Origin: an uncultured Bacilli bacterium
GTDB taxonomy: Bacteria > Bacillota_I > Bacilli_A > RF39 > UBA660
Reading direction: 5' to 3'
DNA length: 20,677 nt
Assembly: GCA_910586295.1 (NCBI GenBank)
Contig: CAJUGE010000050.1
Coordinates: forward strand, 1 to 20,677
In this document: one piece after another, positions 14,638 through 20,677 of the stretch
How positions within the stretch are numbered: the first letter of the stretch is position 1
Layout: the number at the start of each line of letters is the position of its first letter
Program-made: the position numbers and the translations under genes
The notes under the pieces: model-generated
Databases searched by the model: none
The model's input: the letters and a program-made list of their open reading frames with translations, nothing else
Told to the model about the DNA's origin: nothing

Positions 14638-17116
14638 TTATGGTTTCTATTGTGTTCTTTTTATTTACTTTACTTATGCTATACCTCATTATTATAAATA
14701 CTATTAAAAACACAAATATTATAGATATTATTATTGGTATATATGGTATTTCAAATACTTTATCAAATTTATTTTTTATACTTAAATGTATTAAATACGA
14801 TAGAATGATTCCAATTATTATGCCATACAATAGTGATTTAAAACTGTAAAGAATAGTTTCTAAGTTCATCATTCTGTTAAATTCTTTTTTTGTCATTCCA
14901 ATACTTTTTAACATTGCGAATTCTTTTGACCTTAATTCTATGTTAGATGTTATTGTGTTAAATATGTTAGTTATTCCAATAAGTGTAATAACTGTTATGA
15001 AACCATACATAAATATACTAAATATTAGTTTAAATGCATCATCACTTTTTTTAGATTCCGAATAATTTGTTATAAATAAGTCTTCGTCAATAATTAATAT
15101 TTCATCTTCAAGTTTAAAAGCGTCTTTTGTGTTTATGACAATTCTTGTACCTTGGTATTCGAGATTTTCAAAGTCATTTTTGTTGACTATTAAGAATCCA
15201 CCACTATAGTAAGAATTTTCTAGTCCTGCTGGTCTTATGTTAGTAGTTTTTGCTAATTCTATGTTTAATTCTTTTTCGTTATAAAGTCCTTTTATTGTTT
15301 CACCTTCATTATATTTATAGCTTCTAACACTACTTTCTTTAGTTCCTTCATAATACTTATAATCGTCTATTAGTATTCCTTTGTTTTTAGCTTCTTCTTT
15401 GGAGATGTTTAGCTTTTTAAGGTAGTAATTCCAAGAGTCATCATCTAATGCTCTTATATCTAGCGACCTATATTCTGCATTTGGACATCCAGCAGTTTCA
15501 TCATAATCTGTTTCACATTCCAAATATAATAAGTCATTAACTGTTATTTTAGATTTATCATATATTTTTAAGTAATATCTACTTGCTGATATAGTATAAA
15601 TTTCGTCTATTCCTTTTAAAGATTTTATTTTGTTTTCTGTTTCGCTGTTTCTTACATCTGAAACAACAATATTATAATCATATGATGTGTAGTATCTATT
15701 AGCAACTCCAAATGATTCTTCGATAAATACACTCATAGAAATGAATGCTATTATACTTACTGTTAATGATATGACAGTAGTTCTATATTTTTTCTTGCTT
15801 CTTTTTAAGTTTTTGTATGCTAGTACTCCTCCAGTTTTAAATAATTTTTGTATAAACTCAGGTGTTTTTAATTTTTTACTTGTTATTTTTATAGATGAGT
15901 GAGATTTTATGTTTTCTATTGGAGAGACACGTGAAGCACGTTTGGCTGATGACAAGCTAGATAGATAAATTGTTAAGATACTTAATAATGAAGTTAATAG
16001 TATAACTTGCCAAGATATTTTAAATATTATTTCACTGTTACTACCAAAGAGAATCTCTTCGCTAATAAGGTTTATTACTTTTACTAAAACGAATACTGTA
16101 AATGAACCACATATTAGTCCCATAGGTATTCCAATTAGTCCTAGTAGCATGCCTTCAAAAATTACACTTTTTTTGATTTGCTTTTTTGTTGCTCCTATAC
16201 TAGATAGCATTCCATACATTTTTATTTTTTCTTCTGTAGATATTGCAAATGAATTTCTTATGCAAAATACAGAGACTCCAATTATTACACATATTACTAC
16301 AGATAATATTGCGTAAAACATTGAGATTGTACTATCTGAAAATGCAAATGCTTCCCATCTTAGTAATTCGTAATTTGTATCACTAATATATTTTGTGGCA
16401 GATGAGTTTGCACCTACTAATTTTGGAATTATTGTTTCGTGGTTTTTTAAGTTTTTTAATATTATGTAACTGTCTACTTTTTCCGATTTTTCTTTTGTTG
16501 TAAACCCCCAGTAAGTATAGTTAGTACTATATTTTGTTGTAACTCCTACTATTTTGTATTTTCTTTTTAACTTTACATCAATATATTCTGGATTTTCTTC
16601 GTTATAAGGGTTAGAGTTAGTTAGATTATAACCATCTTCTGTTTTTCTTTCGCCGATTTCTAATTCAATGTATTCACCAATTTGTAATCCTGTGTCTGTA
16701 ATAGTTTTTTTGTTTAGTATGATTTCATTTTCGTTTTGTGGGTAAGATCCTTCTACTATTTCATATGATAAACTATCAAATGTTTGAAAGTCTGTACTAT
16801 AAACTTCAATGTAAGGGAAATCTTTTTTTGAATTTTCGAGATATGAAAATCCTAGATTATTAATTTTCTTTATCTCTTTTATTTCTCTATTTAATTCAAG
16901 TTCTTCTACTTCGTTAGTGGGTACATTTAGAAGGGCTACATGGAAGTATCCCGAATCTTTTATAGCTTTGTTTATTAATGTTGCTCTTAGACTTTGGAAC
17001 ATTCCTGCGACTGCACATATAAGAGAGGCAGATAATATTATTCCTATGATTGTTCCTATTGTTCTTTTTTTGTTTAATTTTAAACTTTTTATTCCTACTC
17101 TTTTTAATACATTCAT
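14621..17116 (-). CDS. FtsX-type ABC transporter permease with two extracellular domains
   Basis: An 831-residue permease with the duplicated FtsX layout. Span 1 (about 19-41) is followed by an external domain of roughly 220 residues and three spans, with EEKIKMYGMLSSIGATKKQI as the family signature before the third. Then come a cytosolic linker, span 5 (about 445), a second external domain of about 220 residues, and three last spans, with the matching signature ELRSKEFAMLKSIGMTKKEF. Two cysteines (in LECETDYDETAGC) lie in the second external domain. Such permeases export peptides or sense and release envelope-active compounds. It overlaps or abuts the ATPase gene (stop 17121-17123). A GTG at 17128 is possible; I prefer the ATG at 17116, which has GGGAG 11 bases upstream. 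The partner is clearly the adjacent ATPase. Confidence 0.92.
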   Translation of the reverse strand: MNVLKRVGIKSLKLNKKRTIGTIIGIILSASLICAVAGMFQSLRATLINKAIKDSGYFHVALLNVPTNEVEELELNREIKEIKKINNLGFSYLENSKKDFPYIEVYSTDFQTFDSLSYEIVEGSYPQNENEIILNKKTITDTGLQIGEYIELEIGERKTEDGYNLTNSNPYNEENPEYIDVKLKRKYKIVGVTTKYSTNYTYWGFTTKEKSEKVDSYIILKNLKNHETIIPKLVGANSSATKYISDTNYELLRWEAFAFSDSTISMFYAILSVVICVIIGVSVFCIRNSFAISTEEKIKMYGMLSSIGATKKQIKKSVIFEGMLLGLIGIPMGLICGSFTVFVLVKVINLISEEILFGSNSEIIFKISWQVILLTSLLSILTIYLSSLSSAKRASRVSPIENIKSHSSIKITSKKLKTPEFIQKLFKTGGVLAYKNLKRSKKKYRTTVISLTVSIIAFISMSVFIEESFGVANRYYTSYDYNIVVSDVRNSETENKIKSLKGIDEIYTISASRYYLKIYDKSKITVNDLLYLECETDYDETAGCPNAEYRSLDIRALDDDSWNYYLKKLNISKEEAKNKGILIDDYKYYEGTKESSVRSYKYNEGETIKGLYNEKELNIELAKTTNIRPAGLENSYYSGGFLIVNKNDFENLEYQGTRIVINTKDAFKLEDEILIIDEDLFITNYSESKKSDDAFKLIFSIFMYGFITVITLIGITNIFNTITSNIELRSKEFAMLKSIGMTKKEFNRMMNLETILYSFKSLLYGIIIGIILSYLIHLSIKNKFDKVFEIPYIPIIISIIFVFLIVFIIMRYSISKVNKKNTIETIRSENI

Positions 17117-17120
17117 GGAT

Positions 17121-17792
17121 TTATTCACTCCCTACTATGTGCCCATCTTCTATTTTTATTATTCTATCTGCACGAGAGGCTATTTCTGGGTTGTGAGTTA
17201 TCATTATTATTGTTTGGTTATAATCTTTATTTGATTTTTTTAGTAATTCTACTATTTCTTCACTTGCTTTTGAATCTAAGTTTCCTGTAGGCTCGTCTGC
17301 TAGAATAATAGCAGGATTTGTGATGAGAGCACGGCCGATTGATGTTCTTTGTTGTTCTCCACCTGATAATTCATTTGGTAAGTGTGTTCTTCTTTTTTCT
17401 AGTCCTAATAGTTTTATCAAATTATTTAGTTTTTCTTCGTCAATACTCCTGTTGTCTAGGTTTAGTGGTAATGTTATGTTTTCTTCGATGTTTAATATAG
17501 GTATTAAGTTGTAGAATTGATAGATTAGTCCTACTTGTCTTCTTCTAAATATTGCTAGTTTGTCGTCATCAAAGTTATATATATCTTTTCCATCTATATA
17601 TACTTTACCACTTGTTGGTCTATCTACTCCACCGATTAAGTGAAGTAGTGTAGATTTTCCAGAACCAGAAGCACCTATTATTGCTACAAATTCTCCTTTC
17701 TCGACTGTGAATGATACTTTGTCTAAAGCGACTACTTTTGTATCTTTACTTCCATATATTTTGGTTAAGTTTTCAACTTTTAATATTTCCAT
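17121..17792 (-). CDS. ABC transporter ATP-binding protein (MacB/LolD/BceA type)
   Basis: A 223-residue ATPase with every motif in place: Walker A GASGSGKST (40-48), Q-loop Gln92 in YQFYNLIP, signature LSGGEQQR (142-149), Walker B IILADEP with catalytic Glu167, D-loop NLDS, and switch His200 in ITHN. This sequence class works with FtsX-type permeases and powers substrate removal or signalling at the membrane rather than classic import. AAAGGAG lies 10 bases before the ATG. It is the first gene of the transporter unit, and its promoter carries the AGTTACA direct repeat, which fits induction by the downstream two-component system. Confidence 0.95.
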   Translation of the reverse strand: MEILKVENLTKIYGSKDTKVVALDKVSFTVEKGEFVAIIGASGSGKSTLLHLIGGVDRPTSGKVYIDGKDIYNFDDDKLAIFRRRQVGLIYQFYNLIPILNIEENITLPLNLDNRSIDEEKLNNLIKLLGLEKRRTHLPNELSGGEQQRTSIGRALITNPAIILADEPTGNLDSKASEEIVELLKKSNKDYNQTIIMITHNPEIASRADRIIKIEDGHIVGSE

Positions 17793-17823
17793 TTTCTTTT
17801 ATCTCCTTTCGTTTTACATTTTA

Positions 17824-17856
17824 AGTATATTACTTCAAAGTTACAGGTGAGTTACA
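17824..17856 (-). promoter_or_regulatory. Transporter promoter with an 11-base-spaced direct repeat, probable response-regulator site
   Basis: AGTTACA occurs at 17839-17845 and again at 17850-17856 (plus strand), i.e. TGTAACT twice with 11-base periodicity on the minus strand. The -10 box TATACT lies at 17829-17824, and no -35 consensus is seen where one is expected; the repeat overlaps that place. This is the typical layout for activation by an OmpR-family regulator: two subunits on one face of the helix next to the polymerase. The regulator encoded at 13091-13750 is the likely binder (inference). Confidence 0.6.
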
Positions 17857-17870
17857 AAGTAAAAAACTTT

Positions 17871-17902
17871 TAAAAAAACTTAATTTTTTATTTAATTAAG
17901 TT
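17871..17902 (-). terminator. Terminator after the HAD phosphatase gene
   Basis: AACTTAATT (17877-17885) pairs perfectly with AATTAAGTT (17894-17902), with an 8-base loop. On the minus strand it is followed by a T run. The HAD stop codon (17892-17894) is inside it. Confidence 0.7.
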
Positions 17903-18689
17903 CTTGGTTTAATAATTTTTCTAAATATATTGCTACTCCATCTTCATCATTTGATATAGTAATATCATTTGCTTTACTCTTAATTTCTTTTAATGCATTG
18001 GACATTGCGACTGAAAAAACTTCTGATTCAAAGATTTCTAAGTCATTGAGTCCGTCTCCAAAAAAGATTATGTTTTCTAGTGAGACATTTAGTTTGCTTG
18101 ATAGGAGTTTTAATGTGTTTATTTTGTTTGTATCTTTTAAATTTATGTTAATTCTTCTTTCATCACTAAAAGAGTCTTGCATTATGAATGGGTTTAGTAT
18201 TTTGTATTTTTCTTTTATCATTTTATAAAAGTGTTCTACTTCTTCATTAGTTTTAAAAAATAGTGTCATTCTAGATATTGGTTCTGTTATTTGAGATATA
18301 TTTTCAATAGTTTTTACATGTGAAGAAGGGTTATTTACTTTTCCTTTTAGTATATAGTAATTGTTTAATGATCCACAATCTATTTCTGTTACTTTATCTA
18401 TCATAGTTAGAGTTATTTCTTCTGCTAAGGAGATAGGAATATGACTTGCATATAGTATTTCATCTTTTGTTACATCATATATATACGTTCCATCACATAG
18501 TATAAGATAGTCAAATAAATTCATGTCTATTCTGCTTTTGACCGATGACAATATTCTTCCTGTAATACCGACTGTGATATATCCTTTATTTTTAATATTT
18601 ATTAGTGTTTGTTTTGTTTTTTCCGTTAACTCGCCTTTGCTATTTAATAGAGTTCCATCAAAGTCTGTTCCTATTATTTTATATTTCAT
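17892..18689 (-). CDS. Cof-type HAD-IIB family phosphatase
   Basis: A 265-residue cytosolic haloacid-dehalogenase-type phosphatase. Motif I is DFDGTLL, with nucleophile Asp9 and acid/base Asp11; motif II is VGITGR; motif IV is FFGDGLNDLEIF. A cap domain of the IIB type lies between (about 80-185). Length and order are typical for Cof/YidA-like enzymes, which hydrolyse sugar phosphates, flavin or pyridoxal phosphates; the substrate cannot be told from sequence. GAGG precedes the ATG, an extended -10 promoter lies 21 bases upstream, and a terminator follows, so it is expressed alone and is probably unrelated to the transporter unit. Confidence 0.93.
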   Translation of the reverse strand: MKYKIIGTDFDGTLLNSKGELTEKTKQTLINIKNKGYITVGITGRILSSVKSRIDMNLFDYLILCDGTYIYDVTKDEILYASHIPISLAEEITLTMIDKVTEIDCGSLNNYYILKGKVNNPSSHVKTIENISQITEPISRMTLFFKTNEEVEHFYKMIKEKYKILNPFIMQDSFSDERRININLKDTNKINTLKLLSSKLNVSLENIIFFGDGLNDLEIFESEVFSVAMSNALKEIKSKANDITISNDEDGVAIYLEKLLNQELN

Positions 18690-18709
18690 GTTTACCTCTT
18701 TTCTATATA

Positions 18710-18718
18710 ATTATAGCA
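18710..18718 (-). promoter_or_regulatory. Extended -10 promoter of the HAD phosphatase gene
   Basis: On the minus strand TGCTATAAT: a TGN extension plus a perfect TATAAT, and no good -35. It is the third extended -10 of this kind in the window. Confidence 0.5.
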
Positions 18719-18744
18719 AATAGTAGAATAGAGATAAACTTGTT

Positions 18745-20367
18745 TTATCTATTAGTTAATTTTTTTCTTAAAGTGTTATCTTGTTCTGTTAGTCTTTCTA
18801 ACTTTTTTAAAATATTTGTTTCTTCTTTAGTCATCTCGGATGTTTCAAGTAATTCTGTTAATTTTCTGCATAGGTCATTACATTTAGCAATATTATCTGC
18901 ACTTTTGTTAAGTAAATTCATTAAAGTAAAGTTTGTTTCTTCTATGTTTTTGTTATAAGTTTTGATGTTTTTTGATTTATCTATAGATTTTTTTATTTCT
19001 TTTTTTAGGGACCTCAAAATACAGCATGATACTACTAAAGTTATGGCTAATTCACAAAAGATAATGCAGAATAGATTCTCTCTCTTTCCTTCTTCATTTG
19101 GGACTTCTTTTGGATTTTCTAAGTCTTGTATGGTTTCAGTCACTATTATGTCTGTATATTTGTATTCATCTACGCTTGCATCTCTAGTACCTTCATCAAT
19201 TTTCATACTTTCAAAACTATTTGGATCATCTATATATACTGTTGTGTAAAAATCAGTAGGAATATCAAAAGGGTAAGAAGATATATCATATATTTCATAA
19301 TCTCTTTTAACTTTTCCATCTTCTATTTTGACTTCTCCTAAGACTTCAAGGGTTCTACTCGCGGGAATATCTTTTAGTTTTTCCCAAGTTATAGTTTCCA
19401 TCAATTTGTGATATGATTCACTTTCAGTATTGTTTTCACTATATGTTTTAGTTGATGTTTCATATAGTTTTTCTTTTAAAGTAAAACGACTTGCTAATGA
19501 TTCACTTTTTATAAAGCTCACTATTGAAAGTGGAGTAACTATTCCTAGTAATCCTGCAAGTAATTTTGTAATACTAGTTCTTGATTTTTTTCTAGCTATT
19601 TTTAATGAGTTGTTGCATTCTTCTAGTGAATTTAATTTTTCAATACTATCTTTGATTTCTCTGTGTAATATTTCTAACTTTTCTAAAACTCTTTTTGTAC
19701 TTTTTTCTATTAACTCTTTTACTTTTTCAAAATCATTACATGCTAATAATCGTAAAATTACATCTTCGCTTACTAAATTGTCATTTGGATAATTTATTTG
19801 AATCCTATTATAAGTATTATTTAGGTTTTTCATTGCTACAGGATGTACGTATGTAAGTTTTCTTATTTCTCCTATATTATTTTCTATAGCTTTATTTAAT
19901 AATCTAAAATGTATTTTATTTTCATTTTGTGTTATAAAGTCTATTATTCTACTAGTGTTGCAGTAGAGAATTTCTAGTTTTGAAACTTCTAGTGCTACAC
20001 TATAGAACTCTCTTAGTATTTTTTGTTCTTTTTTTATATCATCTTTACTAAGTTCATCTATTATTTTTAAAGAGGCAAGTGTTAAATTTCTATATTCGTC
20101 AATATAGTTTTTATGAGAAGTTATGCTTGATATAGAATCCCTAATATATTTTGTAGTTGTAATTATTTTGTAATAGTTATCTAATGTTTTTAATGAATTT
20201 GTAAAACAATTTAATTCGCTAGATAATTCTTCTTTGGTTTTAGAATAATATTCTTGATTTAAAGAATTTAAAGTTTTTCTTGCTTCTTCTACATTTATTC
20301 CAATGCTTTCATATTTATTTAATAATTCTGTTAAACTAGAAAATTTGTCTTCAAGTATTTCTTGCAT
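18745..20367 (-). CDS. Unrecognised 540-residue protein with two membrane spans, helical cytosolic ends and an external domain
   Basis: I do not recognise this protein. Residues 1-265 are predicted helical and strongly charged, with coiled-coil-like stretches (for example 215-262) and no catalytic motif. A first span (about 266-286, KLLAGLLGIVTPLSIVSFI) and a second (about 431-454, FCIIFCELAITLVVSCCIL) enclose about 144 residues, probably outside the cell, that are acidic and rich in Tyr, Thr and Ser, with TDFYTTVYIDDP and VDEYKYTDIIVTETI. Residues 455-540 form a second helical cytosolic tail. No internal stop or frameshift is present. GAAGGGTGG lies 8 bases before the ATG, and it has its own TTGAAA/TATAAT promoter. 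The layout suggests a membrane scaffold or sensor with cytosolic helical arms (inference only). Confidence 0.85.
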   Translation of the reverse strand: MQEILEDKFSSLTELLNKYESIGINVEEARKTLNSLNQEYYSKTKEELSSELNCFTNSLKTLDNYYKIITTTKYIRDSISSITSHKNYIDEYRNLTLASLKIIDELSKDDIKKEQKILREFYSVALEVSKLEILYCNTSRIIDFITQNENKIHFRLLNKAIENNIGEIRKLTYVHPVAMKNLNNTYNRIQINYPNDNLVSEDVILRLLACNDFEKVKELIEKSTKRVLEKLEILHREIKDSIEKLNSLEECNNSLKIARKKSRTSITKLLAGLLGIVTPLSIVSFIKSESLASRFTLKEKLYETSTKTYSENNTESESYHKLMETITWEKLKDIPASRTLEVLGEVKIEDGKVKRDYEIYDISSYPFDIPTDFYTTVYIDDPNSFESMKIDEGTRDASVDEYKYTDIIVTETIQDLENPKEVPNEEGKRENLFCIIFCELAITLVVSCCILRSLKKEIKKSIDKSKNIKTYNKNIEETNFTLMNLLNKSADNIAKCNDLCRKLTELLETSEMTKEETNILKKLERLTEQDNTLRKKLTNR

Positions 20368-20443
20368 TTTAAAACCACCCTTCGTGAAGTTATTTTATCA
20401 CTTATGAGTGGCAAAGTAAACATTTAGAGATTTTGATTTTGTA

Positions 20444-20677
20444 TTATCTGCTAATTTTACTTCTACTGTTTATTATAATTATAGTACTTTTGTCATATTT
20501 TTCAAAGGAATATTGCGTGTTACTTACATATTTTTCAAAGACATCTGGTAATATGTCAAGATAAATATTAAATTTTCCCAGAAATGTCTTTAGCAGTTTT
20601 ATCGGAACTTTCTGCTTTATCAAATAAATATCAAGCCATACTTAAAACTGTGTGCATAAGTTGCAAACTGTTCGTAG
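20444..20677 (-). pseudogene. Probable decayed gene entering from the right edge
   Basis: The last 310 bases hold no intact gene. On the minus strand protein-like pieces lie in different frames: YEQFATYAHSFKYGL at the very edge (20676-20632), FDKAESSDKTAKDISGK (about 20618-20570), and an open frame ending at 20444 with NIYLDILPDVFEKYVSNTQY and SFEKYDKSTIIIINSR. Composition and continuity suggest one gene broken by small indels, but I cannot name a family, and one frame alone (20641-20444) stays open for 65 codons without an ATG. The promoter of the 540-residue gene lies inside it. Confidence 0.35.
20478..20505 (-). promoter_or_regulatory. Promoter of the 540-residue membrane protein gene
   Basis: On the minus strand TTGAAA (20505-20500), a 16-base spacer and a perfect TATAAT (20483-20478). 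The leader would be about 100 bases and contains the small inverted repeat CACTTATGAGTG (20399-20410). Confidence 0.5.

Noticed and set aside
11890..17792. Classic BceRS-BceAB bacitracin module
   Set aside because: The permease has two large external domains in a duplicated FtsX layout, and the kinase has a real external domain, unlike BceB and BceS; only the general principle is shared.
1..20677. Alternative genetic code with TGA as tryptophan
   Set aside because: Tryptophans in AsnB, the DUF1016 protein and the transporter are TGG, and genes such as the nuclease gene end in TGA.
1..20677. CRISPR array, insertion sequence, tRNA or rRNA genes
   Set aside because: No regular repeat-spacer pattern, transposase, terminal inverted repeats around a gene, or tRNA/rRNA-like sequence was found on reading both strands.

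Overview
The window comes from an AT-rich (clearly below 35% GC by eye) low-GC Gram-positive bacterium, most likely an uncultured gut member of the Bacillota (Bacilli or Clostridia type). Support for this is the strong AGGAGG-like ribosome binding sites, the A/T-ending codons, and the VanR/VanS, VanZ, DUF2975, DUF1016 and FtsX-type transporter proteins. TGA is used as a stop and tryptophan is TGG, so this is not the Mycoplasma code. No rRNA, tRNA, CRISPR array, transposase or integrase was seen.

Layout. 1-111: start of a membrane-anchored protein on the minus strand, leaving the window to the left. It diverges from a small regulator with two tandem HTH domains (254-706). 939-1890: a decayed AAA+ ATPase of the DUF4143 type. 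1928-3089: a two-gene operon, an XRE/DUF2975 membrane regulator overlapping a small helical protein. 3161-3643: a VanZ-like membrane protein. 3871-4045: remnant of a zinc-ribbon protein. 4067-5893: asparagine synthetase AsnB. Divergent from asnB is a VanR/VanS-like two-component pair (6090-7857), followed by a lone DUF1016 PDDEXK nuclease (8014-8937). Convergent with that is an operon of a membrane-anchored nuclease and a metallophosphoesterase (10534-8970). 10609-11783: a second broken DUF4143 ATPase.

11890-17792 is a minus-strand block built around an ABC transporter: ATPase, then a large FtsX-type permease, then a broken DUF3626-like gene, an OmpR-type response regulator and its histidine kinase. 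The sequence suggests two transcription units. The transporter has its own promoter with a direct repeat of AGTTACA at 11-base spacing, as expected for an OmpR-family regulator. The broken gene, regulator and kinase have a separate TTGACA promoter behind a terminator. This reads as a sense-and-export module in which the kinase/regulator pair controls the transporter. Upstream lie a Cof-type HAD phosphatase (17892-18689) and an unrecognised 540-residue protein with two membrane segments and an extracellular domain (18745-20367). The right edge holds minus-strand sequence that looks like a decayed gene.

A recurring theme is gene decay: at least four accessory genes carry small frameshifts, several in A/T runs, while the housekeeping-like, transporter and regulatory genes are intact. 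The most open questions are the 540-residue protein, the role of the broken gene inside the transporter module, and whether the frameshifts are biological.
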